Part shown: piece after piece, positions 1-9,872 of the stretch
How positions within the stretch are numbered: the stretch's first letter is position 1
Layout: every line of letters begins with the position of its first letter
NCBI RefSeq assembly: GCF_004122115.1
Contig: NZ_SBKP01000010.1
Location: forward strand, 51,880 to 115,879
Source: Sphingobium fluviale
GTDB lineage: Bacteria > Pseudomonadota > Alphaproteobacteria > Sphingomonadales > Sphingomonadaceae
DNA length: 64,000 nt
Reading direction: 5' to 3'
Notes under the pieces: model-generated
The model's database searches: none
What the model saw: the letters and a program-made list of their open reading frames with translations, nothing else
What the model was told of the DNA's origin: nothing
Translations under genes and position numbers: made by a program

Positions 1-1
1 C

Positions 2-2182
2 AAGGTTGTGGAGATCATCGGTGAAGCACTCTCCAGCGAGGTGTGCTCGATCTATCTGCTGCGCGAAGGGGTGATGGAGCTGTTCGCCACCCGCGGTTTG
101 AAGCAGGAGGCGGTTCACGTCACCCGGCTTGCACCTGGCGAGGGTCTGGTCGGCACCATTGCAAAGAATGTCGAGACGCTGAACCTTGATGAAGCCGCCG
201 CCCATCCAGACTTCGCCTATCGCCCCGAAACGGGGGAAGACCTGTTCCACAGCTTTGCCGGCGTGCCCATCGTGCGGCGGGAAAATGCGGTGGGCGTGCT
301 CTGCGTCCAGCATGTAGACCCGCGCCGTTATGAGGAAGTGGAGATCGAGGCGCTGCAGACCGTGGCGATGGTACTGTCAGAGCTGATTGCCAACGCCGGG
401 TTGGCCGATGAAGGGCCGAGCGATGTGCGCATCGGCGGCACAGGTACGCAAATCGTCTCCGGTTTGCAGCTCGTCATGGGCATGGCGCGGGGGCAGGCGG
501 TGTTTCACCAGCCGCGCGTTACTATCGAGCATACAGTGGCGGAGGATGTGGAAGCAGAGCGTGCGCGCGTCTATTCCGCCTTCACCAAGATGCGCGAGCA
601 GATCGATACGCTGGGCAGCACCTCTGAATTCGGTGTGGATGGCGAGCATCAGGAGGTGATCGCCACCTACAAGATGTTCGCCTATGACGAGGGCTGGTCG
701 CGCCGCATCAACGAAGCAATCGACAGCGGCCTCACCGCCGAGGCGGCGATAGAGCGCGTGCAACAGCGTACCCGCATGCGCATGCGCCAGATTGACGACC
801 CGTTGTTGCAGGACCGGATGCACGATCTGGAGGACCTCTCCAACCGCCTTTTACGTATCGTCTCCGGTCAGCTTGGCACGGCGGCGCAGCTTGGTCTGCG
901 GCAGGACGCCATCCTGATCGCGCGCAATCTCGGCCCTGCCGAGCTGCTGGAATATGACCGGCGGCGCCTGAAGGGAGTGATCCTTGAGGAAGGCTCGCTC
1001 ACCGCGCATGTCATTATCGTGGCGAGAGCGATGGGCGTGCCGGTGCTGGGGCGGGTGCGCGATGTGCGCCACCTCATCAACGAGGGTGATCTGATCCTGA
1101 TGGACGTCACCGAGAACCGGTTGTTCATCCGCCCCTCGCCAGACATGGACGAGGCGTTCGAGAGCAAGCTGCAGCTCAGCCAGAAGCGCCGCGCCAAGTT
1201 CGCCGAGATGCGCGATGCGCCCGCCATTACCAAGGACGGAGTGCGTATCGAGCTGATGGTGAATGCGGGCCTGCGCGACGATGTCGGCGCGCTCGACGTG
1301 ACTGGCGCGGATGGCATTGGCTTGTTCCGTACCGAATTTCAGTTTCTCGTCTCCGCCACCATGCCGCAGCGCGAACGGCAACAACGGCTCTATCGCGATG
1401 TGATGGATGCGGCGGGAGATCGCCCTGTGATTTTCCGCACGCTTGATATCGGTGGGGATAAGGCGTTGCCCTATCTGCATCATGATGACGACATGGTAGA
1501 GGAAAACCCGGCTATGGGCTGGCGCGCGGTGCGGCTCAGTCTGGAGCGCGACGGATTGATGAAGGCGCAGGCGCGCGCGCTGCTGGAAGCGGCGGCGGGG
1601 CGGACGCTCCATGTCATGTTTCCGATGATCTCCGAACCGTGGGAGTTTGATGTCGCCCGCGCCTTGTTTGAGCATCAGCGGCAATGGCTGATCGAACGGC
1701 GCAAGATGTTGCCGAGCAGTATCCGCTATGGTGCGATGCTGGAGGTGCCTGCGCTGGCGGAGGTGCTGGACATATTGTTGCCCAAGCTCGATTTTCTCTC
1801 AATCGGCACCAATGACCTGACGCAGTTCCTGTTCGCGGCGGACCGCGCCCACCCCAAGCTGGCCGAGCGGTATGACTGGCTGAGTGTTGCGATATTGCGC
1901 TTCCTCAACCGCATTGCGCGCGCGTGTGAGGCCGCGGCGGTGCCTGTGGGGGTATGCGGAGAGATGGGTGGGCGTACGCTGGAGGCGATGGCGCTGATCG
2001 GTCTCGGTATCCGCCGCCTGTCGATCACCCCGGCGTCGGTTGGTCCTGTGAAAGCTATGATCCGCTCGCTGGAGGCGGTGCCGTTAAGCACGGCGGTGCA
2101 AACTATGCTCGTCAGCCCGCCAGAGAGCATGCGAAAGGCATTGATCGCATACGCACAGCAGGCGAGCGTGGATCTGGATTGA
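2..2182 (+). CDS. ptsP: Phosphoenolpyruvate-protein phosphotransferase PtsP (EI-Ntr), 5' partial
   Basis: First enzyme of the nitrogen phosphotransferase relay: it takes phosphate from phosphoenolpyruvate onto a histidine and passes it to NPr. The frame is open to the window edge, so the gene starts upstream; the GTG at 8 is internal. What remains of an N-terminal GAF domain (roughly residues 1-130) is followed by the PEP-utilising N domain, the mobile phosphohistidine domain (active His in the GSLTAH segment, about residue 334 counted from position 8) and the PEP-binding barrel, with IGTNDLTQF and the GVCGEMGG loop near the C-terminus. The GAF plus EI layout separates PtsP from the sugar EI (PtsI). 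It is followed by 237 bp without a gene and then rodZ. Confidence 0.95.
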   Translation, partial: KVVEIIGEALSSEVCSIYLLREGVMELFATRGLKQEAVHVTRLAPGEGLVGTIAKNVETLNLDEAAAHPDFAYRPETGEDLFHSFAGVPIVRRENAVGVLCVQHVDPRRYEEVEIEALQTVAMVLSELIANAGLADEGPSDVRIGGTGTQIVSGLQLVMGMARGQAVFHQPRVTIEHTVAEDVEAERARVYSAFTKMREQIDTLGSTSEFGVDGEHQEVIATYKMFAYDEGWSRRINEAIDSGLTAEAAIERVQQRTRMRMRQIDDPLLQDRMHDLEDLSNRLLRIVSGQLGTAAQLGLRQDAILIARNLGPAELLEYDRRRLKGVILEEGSLTAHVIIVARAMGVPVLGRVRDVRHLINEGDLILMDVTENRLFIRPSPDMDEAFESKLQLSQKRRAKFAEMRDAPAITKDGVRIELMVNAGLRDDVGALDVTGADGIGLFRTEFQFLVSATMPQRERQQRLYRDVMDAAGDRPVIFRTLDIGGDKALPYLHHDDDMVEENPAMGWRAVRLSLERDGLMKAQARALLEAAAGRTLHVMFPMISEPWEFDVARALFEHQRQWLIERRKMLPSSIRYGAMLEVPALAEVLDILLPKLDFLSIGTNDLTQFLFAADRAHPKLAERYDWLSVAILRFLNRIARACEAAAVPVGVCGEMGGRTLEAMALIGLGIRRLSITPASVGPVKAMIRSLEAVPLSTAVQTMLVSPPESMRKALIAYAQQASVDLD

Positions 2183-2397
2183 AAGCTTGATACGAACCTT
2201 CGGTTCACCTGGGCCTGGATCAGGCACTGAGAAGTTAACGCGTTTGACAGGCAAAAAACCGCCCAATTATACAAGTGCGCGCGATTAACAGCGCGAAGCC
2301 GTCGACAAGGCGCTTCTAGTCTCGTTGACAGTTGCCTCTGCGCATGGGAGGTGTTCGCGTAACGGGCGGGGAACAAGATAAAGAGGTCGCATCAGCG

Positions 2398-2413
2398 GCC
2401 CCTGTGTAGGGGC
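2398..2413 (+). promoter_or_regulatory. Hairpin overlapping the rodZ ribosome-binding site
   Basis: GCCCCT and AGGGGC form a perfect 6-bp stem with a 4-nt loop (GTGT), ending 6 nt before the GTG start of rodZ. The downstream arm supplies part of the only purine-rich ribosome-binding stretch (GGGGCGAGG). In the RNA the stem would therefore hide the binding site. Whether it regulates translation is inference. Confidence 0.45.
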
Positions 2414-2419
2414 GAGGAC

Positions 2420-3370
2420 GTGAATGACATTGTTCTGGATTTTGAGCGCGCAGCCGAAATGATACCGGACCGGCCCGGCGATATTCTTCGCGCTGCCCGC
2501 GAGGAGCGGGGCATGACGCTCGCACAGGTGGCTGAGGTTACGCGGATTGCCCAGCGCCAGCTCGAAGCGATCGAGCGCAGCGACTTCGCCGCCTTGCCCG
2601 GAACACCCTACGCAGTTGGTTTCGCCCGCGCCTATGCACGCGCAGTGGGTGCAGATGAAGTGGAGATCGCGCGCGGTGTGCGTGAGGAATTGGGCGCGGC
2701 TGACCCCACGGATCGCTATGAGATGTTCGAGCCGGTCGATCCGGCGCGTATTCCACCGCGCAAGCTGGCGTGGACTGCGGCGATCCTCGCTCTTGTGCTG
2801 GCCACAGCTTATGCGGTGTGGCGTGCCCAATTTTTTACGGCATCAACCGATCAGGAAGTGTCTGACCTCGCCAATCGGGCGAGCGAACAGGCCGCCTCGG
2901 AACAAAGGCAGGCGCAAGCTGGCCCGGTTACGCCGCTTCCACTCGTAAACGGCCCTGTTGTTCTGACAGCACAGCAGGATGTTTGGCTGCGTATTTATGA
3001 CGCTGCGGGTGTACGCCTGCTTGAAAAGCAGATGCTGAAGGGCGAGAGCTATACAGTTCCTGCGCAGGCCAATAATCCGATGATCCTGACAGGGCGGCCT
3101 GATGCGCTGGCGGTGACTGTGGGCGGCAAGCCGGTAGCGCCGCTTGGCCCGCCGGAAAAGACGATTGCTGATGTGCCGATCAGTGCCGCTGCGCTGCTGG
3201 CTCGGCCGGTGCCGCAAGCACCTGCGCCAGCTGCACCCACCTTAGGCGCTACGGCACCCGCCAATCCGGCGGTGCGTGCACCCGTATCCCTCAGCCCTGG
3301 GGCGCAGAGGGTGCTCGATGAGGCGGCGTCTTCGGGCGCGCAAGACACACCGCCTGCCACTTCTCAGTAA
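2420..3370 (+). CDS. rodZ: RodZ-like helix-turn-helix / DUF4115 membrane protein
   Basis: Bitopic membrane protein of the RodZ type, which links MreB filaments to the elongation machinery and helps keep rod shape. Residues about 20-90 are an HTH_25-type helix-turn-helix (GDILRAAREERGMTLAQVAE onward), a transmembrane segment lies at about 117-137, a linker follows, and a DUF4115-type beta domain occupies about 165-250. The tail is rich in Ala and Pro. The GTG at 2420 follows GGGGCGAGG; the in-frame ATG at 2459 is a weaker alternative because it would cut into the segment before the HTH. Length (316 aa) fits the family. The HTH of RodZ binds MreB rather than DNA in studied species. Confidence 0.85.
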   Translation: MNDIVLDFERAAEMIPDRPGDILRAAREERGMTLAQVAEVTRIAQRQLEAIERSDFAALPGTPYAVGFARAYARAVGADEVEIARGVREELGAADPTDRYEMFEPVDPARIPPRKLAWTAAILALVLATAYAVWRAQFFTASTDQEVSDLANRASEQAASEQRQAQAGPVTPLPLVNGPVVLTAQQDVWLRIYDAAGVRLLEKQMLKGESYTVPAQANNPMILTGRPDALAVTVGGKPVAPLGPPEKTIADVPISAAALLARPVPQAPAPAAPTLGATAPANPAVRAPVSLSPGAQRVLDEAASSGAQDTPPATSQ

Positions 3371-3460
3371 AATCTATCCGGCACGGGGCGTGCATTCCTT
3401 CCATTTTCGTGCGGGCCTGTTTATGGTCGGCGCACGTCATCTTTCGGGGTTGGTTCTGCC

Positions 3461-4441
3461 ATGCGTCATATCATCAGTGGGTTTTCGGCACTCTGTTTGG
3501 CAACAAGCGCGCTAGCGATGGCGGGCCATGCAGGCGCGGCAGAGCCTGTGGTGCCGATCGACAAGCGAGTGGACCGGCTGGAAAAGGAAGTGCGCGCGGT
3601 GCAGCGCAAGGTGTTTCCCAATGGCGCGCCGGTGGAGCCGGATATTACCGCTGCCTCGCCCGATGCCGCGCCGCTCGCCCCGGCCTCCACTCCCGTGAGC
3701 GATCTCATCGCGCGGGTGACGTCGCTCGAAAGCCAGCTTGCCACGCTGACCGGCCAGACCGAGCAGAACAGCTACAAACTCAAGGTGCTGGAGCAGAAGT
3801 TCGAGGAATTGAAGGCTCAGCTCTTCCCGTCCGTGGCGGCTACTGAGCCTGGTGCCGCTGCGCCTGTCGCAAATCCGGTCGCTGCACCTGCGCCTGTTCC
3901 AGCCGCGGTGAGTACCGCGCCGGTGAAGGTTGCCGCGCCTGCTCTGCCGAAAGCCGCGCCTGCGCCCAAGCCTGTCCCCGCCAAACCAGCGCTGGCTGAT
4001 GAGGCGCGCAAGGCAGCTGTCGCCGCGATCGAAAAGCCCGATACGGGCGACGCGGCGGGTGACGCCTATACCTATGGCTTCAGACTGTGGAGCGCCAAAT
4101 TCTATCCCGAAGCGCAGGCGCAGCTCAAAACCACGGTCGAGAAATATGGCAACACCTCGGTCGGCAGCCGTGCACAGAACCTGTTGGGTCGCGCCTATCT
4201 CGATGATGGAAAGCCCGCTTTGGCATCTGTTGCGTTCTACGAGAATTACCGCAAGCGCCCGGAGGGCGACCGCACCGCACAGAGCCTCGCATATCTGGGC
4301 GAGGCGTTGATCCAGCTCAAAAAGCCCGCAGACGCGTGCAAGGTCTATGACGAGCTGGTTAAAAGCTATGGCACCAATCTGGCGTCCGATCTGCGCACTA
4401 TGATGGAGAAGGGCCGCGTCCGTGCCAAGTGCGGCGCCTGA
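3461..4441 (+). CDS. cpoB: Periplasmic TPR protein, cell division coordinator CpoB/YbgF-like
   Basis: Secreted protein that couples the Tol-Pal system with septal peptidoglycan synthesis. It has a signal peptide (about 1-27, ending in AGA), a coiled-coil trimerisation segment (about 33-115), a long Ala/Pro linker (about 120-180) and a C-terminal TPR set of the YbgF type (about 190-326, beginning DAYTYGFRLWSAKFYPEA). That is the usual CpoB order. Here it is not next to tolB/pal but directly before tilS, overlapping its start by 20 bp, so the two are probably co-transcribed. The linker is longer than in E. coli, as often in sphingomonads. Confidence 0.87.
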   Translation: MRHIISGFSALCLATSALAMAGHAGAAEPVVPIDKRVDRLEKEVRAVQRKVFPNGAPVEPDITAASPDAAPLAPASTPVSDLIARVTSLESQLATLTGQTEQNSYKLKVLEQKFEELKAQLFPSVAATEPGAAAPVANPVAAPAPVPAAVSTAPVKVAAPALPKAAPAPKPVPAKPALADEARKAAVAAIEKPDTGDAAGDAYTYGFRLWSAKFYPEAQAQLKTTVEKYGNTSVGSRAQNLLGRAYLDDGKPALASVAFYENYRKRPEGDRTAQSLAYLGEALIQLKKPADACKVYDELVKSYGTNLASDLRTMMEKGRVRAKCGA

Positions 4442-5387
4442 GCAGACGATTGAGCGTTTCCGCAACGATTATATTGCACTAATCGGTAAGGCAGAGGCTG
4501 AGACGGCCCGGATCGGAATTGCGGTGTCAGGCGGGCCGGACAGCATGGCGCTGCTCTGGCTCGCGGCCAGCGCCTTTCCTGGGGGCGTGGAGGCTGCGAC
4601 TGTCGATCATGGTTTGCGCGCCGAGGCCCGCGAAGAGGCCGAAATGGTTGCGCGTTGGTGTGCGGATCAGGGCATCGCGCACAGGATACTCTCCCTCTCT
4701 GCCCCCATCACTGGAAGCATACAGGCCTCGGCGCGGGCGGCGCGCTATGGGTTGTTGCATCAATGGCTGGAGGAACGAGCGCTAGGTTGGTTGCTCACCG
4801 CACATCACGCCGATGACCAGCTTGAGACCATGCTGATGCGCCTGAACCGGTCATCCGGCGTTGGGGGGCTGGCGGGTATCCGGGCACGCAACGGCGCGGT
4901 GCTGCGCCCATTGCTGGGCTGGCGGCGGGCTGAGCTGATGCAGGTGGTTCGTACGCACAATCTACCCCATGTGCATGACCCCAGCAACGACGATGCGCGG
5001 TTCGACCGGGTGGAGATGCGCCAGCACCTCACCCGCGTGGACTGGCTCGACCCGCTCGCGGCAGCGCGCGCGGCCGCTGCCTGCGCCGATGCGGAAGATG
5101 CGCTCTCCTGGCTGGTGAACGATCTCGCCGCGCGGCATATTCGCACTGACGGAAATGCTCGGTGGGTTTTGGATCATCATGACTTCCCGCGCGAGGTGCA
5201 ACGACGGCTGATCGGGCGCATGCTGATCGCCGCCGAGCCGGATGCGCCTCCCCCGCGTGGAGAGACGATCGATCAAGCACTTGTTCAGCTATTGCGTGGT
5301 AATAAGGCCAGCATCGGCCAGTGGCTGCTTGATGGCGGCGGCAGGTTGTGGTCACTTTATGCTGCGCCGCCGCGATCAGGCGGATGA
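4422..5387 (+). CDS. tilS: tRNA(Ile)-lysidine synthase TilS
   Basis: Adds lysine to C34 of the minor tRNA-Ile so that it reads AUA, using ATP. The N-type ATP pyrophosphatase P-loop SGGPDS is at residues 36-41. The conserved GLRAEAREEA region and HHADDQLETMLMRL follow, then RPLLGWRRAEL. At 321 aa it has the catalytic domain with a short C-terminal part, shorter than the E. coli protein, as common in alphaproteobacteria. The GTG start at 4422 overlaps the end of cpoB by 20 bp, and ftsH follows after 54 bp; tilS-ftsH adjacency is common in bacteria. Confidence 0.93.
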   Translation: MPSAAPEQTIERFRNDYIALIGKAEAETARIGIAVSGGPDSMALLWLAASAFPGGVEAATVDHGLRAEAREEAEMVARWCADQGIAHRILSLSAPITGSIQASARAARYGLLHQWLEERALGWLLTAHHADDQLETMLMRLNRSSGVGGLAGIRARNGAVLRPLLGWRRAELMQVVRTHNLPHVHDPSNDDARFDRVEMRQHLTRVDWLDPLAAARAAAACADAEDALSWLVNDLAARHIRTDGNARWVLDHHDFPREVQRRLIGRMLIAAEPDAPPPRGETIDQALVQLLRGNKASIGQWLLDGGGRLWSLYAAPPRSGG

Positions 5388-5441
5388 GCCATTGTACTTT
5401 GCGCTGCCCGCCTTATCTTGGCGGGACGACATGAGGGTGAA

Positions 5442-7397
5442 ATGAACGACGACAAAGAACCGCAGCAGGGCAATCCCTGGGTCAAGAGCGCAATGATATG
5501 GGCAGGCGTGGTGTTCGCGTTACTGCTGGTGGTATCGCTGGTGGAAAATCGTGATGGCGCTACTTCCGGCACGGCTATCGCCTATTCTGATTTCCGTTCC
5601 AAAATCGAGGGCGGCCAAGTCAAAGAGGTCTCGGTTGGCCCCGATCATATTTACGGCACCCTCAACAACGGCTCGAAATTCTCCACCGTGCCGGTCAACG
5701 ATCCCGGCCTCATCCCCCTGCTGGATGACTATGGCGTAAAATATAGCGGCAAGGCCGAGGAGCAGCCGAGCTTCTGGATGGTGCTGCTGTATCAGTCGCT
5801 TCCGTTCCTGTTGATCCTTGGTGTTGCTTTCTTCGTGCTTCGACAGATGCAGAAAGGCGGCGGTGCGGGCGGCGCGATGGGCTTTGGTAAGTCCAAGGCC
5901 AAGCTGCTGACAGAGAAGTCTGGCCGCGTCACCTTTGACGACGTGGCGGGGATAGACGAAGCGCGCGAAGAGTTGCAGGAAATCGTCGAGTTCCTGAAAG
6001 ACCCGCAGAAATTTTCGCGCCTAGGCGGCAAGATTCCCAAAGGCGCACTGCTGGTCGGCAGTCCCGGCACCGGCAAGACCCTGCTCGCCCGCGCGATTGC
6101 GGGCGAAGCGGGCGTGCCGTTCTTCACCATCTCTGGCTCGGATTTCGTTGAAATGTTCGTCGGCGTCGGCGCCAGCCGTGTGCGCGACATGTTCGAGCAG
6201 GCGAAAAAGAACGCGCCCTGCATCGTCTTCATCGACGAAATCGACGCCGTGGGCCGCCATCGTGGCGCAGGGCTGGGTAATGGCAATGATGAGCGCGAGC
6301 AGACATTGAACCAGCTTCTGGTCGAGATGGACGGCTTCGAATCGAACGAGGGCATCATCATCGTCGCGGCAACCAACCGCCCTGACGTGCTTGATCCCGC
6401 GCTATTGCGCCCCGGCCGGTTTGATCGGCAAGTGGTGGTGCCGCGCCCTGATATCGAGGGCCGGGTCAAGATCCTTGAAGTCCACATGAAGAAGGTGCCG
6501 CTTGCGCCCGATGTCGATGCGCGCACGATTGCGCGCGGTACACCCGGTTTCTCTGGCGCAGATCTTGCGAACCTTGTCAACGAAGCGGCGCTGATGGCGG
6601 CGCGTCGTGGCAAGCGCCTTGTGGCCAGCGCGGAGTTTGAGGCCGCCAAGGACAAGGTGATGATGGGCGCGGAACGCAAGTCGATGGTCATGACCGAGGA
6701 CGAAAAGAAGATGACCGCTTATCATGAGGCGGGTCACGCTATTGTCGCGGTTCACGAACCCGCGTCAGACCCGATTCACAAGGCGACCATCATCCCCCGC
6801 GGCCGCGCACTGGGCATGGTGATGCGCCTGCCGGAGCGGGACAATTATTCCTATCACCGCGACAAGATGTACGCGAACCTTGCCGTATCCATGGGTGGCC
6901 GCGTGGCCGAGGAGATCATCTTCGGCTATGACAAGGTCAGCTCCGGTGCGTCCGGCGACATTCAGTACGCCACCCGTCTTGCGCGCGACATGGTGACGCA
7001 ATGGGGCATGTCGGACAAGCTTGGCCCGCTGCAATATGAAGAGCAGCAAGGCGAAACCTTCCTTGGATATTCGCAGAGCCAGCGCGTTCATATGTCCAAC
7101 GAGACGGCAAAGGCAATCGATCAGGAGATCCGACGGATCGTCGAAGCGGGCTATGACCGCGCCAAGAAGGTGCTGTCCGATTTCGAGGCGCAGTTGCATC
7201 TGCTGGCTAACGCGCTGCTGGAGTATGAGACGCTGTCTGGCGACGAGATCAAGACGCTGCTCGACAAGGGCGAGATCACCCGCGACGATGGCACCAAGAT
7301 CAAGCCCAGTCCTATCCCGGTTGTGGGTACGTCGATCCCCCGCTCTGGCCGGCGCGGCAAGGGCGGGCTTGGCGGAGCGGCGGCGGCGGGGGCTTAA
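5442..7397 (+). CDS. ftsH: ATP-dependent zinc metalloprotease FtsH
   Basis: Inner-membrane AAA+ protease that degrades misassembled membrane proteins and short-lived regulators. Two transmembrane segments (about residues 16-34 and 113-136) flank the periplasmic domain. The Walker A motif is GSPGTGKT (about 206-213), Walker B lies in FIDEID (about 263-268), and the zinc site HEAGH is at about 428-432. A Ser stands in the second Walker A position, where Pro is usual; the consensus G-x4-GKT is intact. The ATG at 5442 is chosen because GAGGGTGA lies just before it; an in-frame TTG at 5418 has no ribosome site. 651 aa is typical. Confidence 0.97.
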   Translation: MNDDKEPQQGNPWVKSAMIWAGVVFALLLVVSLVENRDGATSGTAIAYSDFRSKIEGGQVKEVSVGPDHIYGTLNNGSKFSTVPVNDPGLIPLLDDYGVKYSGKAEEQPSFWMVLLYQSLPFLLILGVAFFVLRQMQKGGGAGGAMGFGKSKAKLLTEKSGRVTFDDVAGIDEAREELQEIVEFLKDPQKFSRLGGKIPKGALLVGSPGTGKTLLARAIAGEAGVPFFTISGSDFVEMFVGVGASRVRDMFEQAKKNAPCIVFIDEIDAVGRHRGAGLGNGNDEREQTLNQLLVEMDGFESNEGIIIVAATNRPDVLDPALLRPGRFDRQVVVPRPDIEGRVKILEVHMKKVPLAPDVDARTIARGTPGFSGADLANLVNEAALMAARRGKRLVASAEFEAAKDKVMMGAERKSMVMTEDEKKMTAYHEAGHAIVAVHEPASDPIHKATIIPRGRALGMVMRLPERDNYSYHRDKMYANLAVSMGGRVAEEIIFGYDKVSSGASGDIQYATRLARDMVTQWGMSDKLGPLQYEEQQGETFLGYSQSQRVHMSNETAKAIDQEIRRIVEAGYDRAKKVLSDFEAQLHLLANALLEYETLSGDEIKTLLDKGEITRDDGTKIKPSPIPVVGTSIPRSGRRGKGGLGGAAAAGA

Positions 7398-7493
7398 TCA
7401 GTCCCCCGCACTTGCGTGGTCTTGCTCATCCCGTATATGCGATGAGGCAGGGTGTAGTGCCGCACTGGATTAAGCCGCCGCTTGGGGGAAGCC

Positions 7494-8183
7494 ATGAAAA
7501 AATTCGGATTGATCGGCGGGCTAAGCTGGAGCTCGACAGCGCGCTATTACGAGATCATCAACAAAGGCGTGGCCCGCCGGCTTGGTGGCTTTCACAGTGC
7601 GCCATTGGTGATCGAGAGCCTAGATTTCGCGGAAGTGGCGCGTTGCACCACCGCTGAAGACTGGGACTGTGCGAGCGGGCCTCTGATCGCGGCAGCGCAG
7701 CGTCTGGAGGCGGCTGGCGCGCAAGGCATGGTGATCTGTGCCAACTCCATGCATGTGATTTATGACCGGGTGGCGCAGGCCGTCTCGGTGCCCGTGCTTC
7801 ACATCGCTGAAACGGTTGGCGCCAAGATGCAGGCAGATGGTGTCAAATCTGCCGCCATTGTCGGCACCCGCAACGTGATGACCGAGAAATTCTATCGCCA
7901 GAGGCTTGTTTCCTGCGGAATTTCGCTTTTGCCGCCGGATATGGAACTGGCCGAGCGGGTCGATAAAATCGTCTATGACGAGCTGGTGCATGGCAAGGTT
8001 TCACGCGAATCCGAACGCTTCATGAAATCGGAACTGACCGACATCGCCAAGCAACAAGTGCAAGCAGTGGTGCTGGCCTGTACGGAGCTGGAACTGATCG
8101 TCGATGTGCGCGCGAATGTGCTGCCGATTTATGATTCCACCACCATCCACGCACAGGCAGCGCTGGATTTCATCCTGAGCTAG
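7494..8183 (+). CDS. Aspartate/glutamate racemase family protein
   Basis: PLP-independent amino-acid racemase of the Asp/Glu/hydantoin racemase fold. The starting motif GLIGGLSWSSTARYYEIIN is characteristic. The two catalytic cysteines appear as CANSMH (first half) and ACTEL (second half), so the protein looks active. It most resembles the aspartate/amino-acid racemase branch; the true substrate cannot be told from sequence. The ATG at 7494 follows GGGGGAA at 7485-7490; an in-frame TTG at 7482 lies upstream of that site and is rejected. The last 14 bp overlap the convergent hemerythrin-like gene. Confidence 0.85.
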   Translation: MKKFGLIGGLSWSSTARYYEIINKGVARRLGGFHSAPLVIESLDFAEVARCTTAEDWDCASGPLIAAAQRLEAAGAQGMVICANSMHVIYDRVAQAVSVPVLHIAETVGAKMQADGVKSAAIVGTRNVMTEKFYRQRLVSCGISLLPPDMELAERVDKIVYDELVHGKVSRESERFMKSELTDIAKQQVQAVVLACTELELIVDVRANVLPIYDSTTIHAQAALDFILS

Positions 8184-8622
8184 ATTTTTGCATAGGCTGG
8201 CGCAGCCTGATGCGCCCCTGTTGCAGTGCCAGCGGATAGAGGATGTCGTTTTCCTGCGCGATCCGTTCGCGCAGGCGGCCGATGATCCACTGGGTGGCGT
8301 GGGCGAAATTGCGCCAGTCGATGTTGATGTTGTCCGGCGTCCATTCGTGCAGATAGAGCGCCCATTCTTCTTTGAGATCCGCGAATGTGCGTTCAAAAGC
8401 AGTGACTTCTTCATCGAGCCGGCCCGGCACTGCGGCGAAATGGTTGGCGTAGAGGAAGCCCTGTTCGGCGGCGAGATGCTCATCGAGACAGGCGGACAGG
8501 CGGCGGATTAGAGAAAACGCCTCCTCAGCGCGCGGCCCAGAAGACTCTACCAAGGCCAGCAGATCCTCCGCCAGCCCGTCCATTGCCTTATGCTCCTGAA
8601 TAAGCCGTTCGATATCGTGCAT
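8170..8622 (-). CDS. Hemerythrin-domain protein
   Basis: About 150 aa, an all-helical hemerythrin (HHE) fold expected to bind a di-iron centre; such proteins sense or buffer oxygen, nitric oxide or iron. Candidate metal ligands are EHKAMD near the start, DEHLAAEQGFLY in the middle and AQENDILYPLA near the end. The start MHDIERL at 8622 has GGAGG six bases upstream, a better site than the longer start at 8643. The 3' end overlaps the racemase gene head to head by 14 bp, and the 5' region abuts the rpsI terminator. Confidence 0.8.
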   Translation of the reverse strand: MHDIERLIQEHKAMDGLAEDLLALVESSGPRAEEAFSLIRRLSACLDEHLAAEQGFLYANHFAAVPGRLDEEVTAFERTFADLKEEWALYLHEWTPDNINIDWRNFAHATQWIIGRLRERIAQENDILYPLALQQGRIRLRQPMQKSSSG

Positions 8623-8666
8623 CCGCGCCTCCGCCTGAAACATTATAGGCAGCGATACGGAGGGCA

Positions 8667-8699
8667 CAAAAAAAGGGCCGGGAAAATCCGGCCCTTCTT
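8667..8699 (-). terminator. Rho-independent terminator after rpsI
   Basis: On the minus strand the run AAGGGCCGGA, loop TTTC or TTTT, then a complementary CCGGCCCTT arm is followed by a run of seven T. Stem of about 10 bp, nearly all GC. It lies just downstream of the rpsI stop codon, so it ends the rplM-rpsI transcript. Confidence 0.88.
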
Positions 8700-8717
8700 G
8701 TAATGTGTGAAGCTGAC

Positions 8718-9227
8718 TTAGCGCTTGGAGAACTGGAAGCTGCGGCGCGCCTTGGCCCGGCCGTACTTCTTGCGCTCCACGGTGCGGCTGTCGCGGGTGA
8801 GGAAGCCCTCGGCCTTCACCGCGCCGCGCAGCGCAGGCTCATATTTTGTGAGCGCCTGTGCGATGCCGTGCTTCACCGCGCCGGCCTGACCGGAGAGGCC
8901 GCCGCCCTTGACGGTGCAGATCACATCATACTGGCCCTCGCGATCTGTGACCGAGAAAGGCTGGTTGATGACGAGGCGCAGCGTGGGGCGCGCGAAATAG
9001 ATTTCCTGATCGCGGCCATTGACCGTGATCTTGCCGGTGCCTGGCTTCACCCAGACGCGGGCGACAGCATCCTTGCGGCGGCCGGTGGCATAGGCGCGGC
9101 CCTGCTTGTCGAGTTCCTGAACGCGCAGCGGAGCGGCTTCCTGAGCGACAGGCACAGCGACGGCGGCACCTTCCGCACCGGCGGCCAGACCCTGAAGGTC
9201 AGAGAGCGAATTGACGGTATCGGACAT
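8718..9227 (-). CDS. rpsI: 30S ribosomal protein S9
   Basis: Small-subunit ribosomal protein whose C-terminal tail reaches the P site. The core begins at [21 protein letters not shown] and ends with the signature [17 protein letters not shown], the basic tail that contacts tRNA. An N-terminal extension of about 40 Ala/Val-rich residues precedes the core; this is usual for alphaproteobacteria. Its ATG overlaps the rplM stop by one base (TAATG), which indicates translational coupling. Confidence 0.98.
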   Translation of the reverse strand: MSDTVNSLSDLQGLAAGAEGAAVAVPVAQEAAPLRVQELDKQGRAYATGRRKDAVARVWVKPGTGKITVNGRDQEIYFARPTLRLVINQPFSVTDREGQYDVICTVKGGGLSGQAGAVKHGIAQALTKYEPALRGAVKAEGFLTRDSRTVERKKYGRAKARRSFQFSKR

Positions 9228-9706
9228 TATGCACCCACCTTGTTCTTGCGGTTGCGGGAAGCGAGATCGAGCACTTCCGGGTTCTGGGCTTCGTGCGGAT
9301 GCTCTGCGCCCGCGAAAATGCGCAGGTTGCGCATCTGCTGACGGCCAAGCGGGCCGCGCGGGATCATCCGCTCGATTGCCTTTTCAAGCACGCGCTCCGG
9401 GAAGCGGCCTTCCAGCACCTTCTGCGGGGTGGTTTCCTTGATACCGCCCGCATAGCCGGTGTGCTTGTAATACACCTTGTCGGTCAGCTTCTTGCCGGTG
9501 AACTTCACCTTGCCTGCATTGATGATGATGACATTGTCACCACAATCGACATGGGGGGTAAAGCTCGGCTTGTGCTTGCCGCGCAGAATGTTGGCAATGA
9601 TCGAGGCGGCGCGGCCGACCACGAGGCCTTCGGCGTCGATCAGCACCCATTTCTTTTCTACCGTTGCCGGTGTGGCCGGCTTGGTGGTTTTCATCAGCGC
9701 CTTCAT
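9227..9706 (-). CDS. rplM: 50S ribosomal protein L13
   Basis: Early-assembling large-subunit protein, always paired with rpsI. Recognised by [18 protein letters not shown] near the start, [34 protein letters not shown] and [20 protein letters not shown]. The ATG at 9706 (MKALMKTT) is preferred; a longer form from 9742 would add 12 residues not usual in the family. Forms the rplM-rpsI operon that ends at the hairpin at 8667-8699. Confidence 0.97.
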   Translation of the reverse strand: MKALMKTTKPATPATVEKKWVLIDAEGLVVGRAASIIANILRGKHKPSFTPHVDCGDNVIIINAGKVKFTGKKLTDKVYYKHTGYAGGIKETTPQKVLEGRFPERVLEKAIERMIPRGPLGRQQMRNLRIFAGAEHPHEAQNPEVLDLASRNRKNKVGA

Positions 9707-9872
9707 GGCCCGAAAACTCCTGATTGATGACATGCCCCGCAAGCCAAATGCCTGCGAGCGGAAGCGCGCTATTGGCGAGGTGCATGCAAAGAGTCAAGAA
9801 AAAGCGGTAGTTGTAAAGGAGGTAAAATAATACCCCATTCTTGTGAGCTGCCGAAACGAGTCGAAGAAAGCG

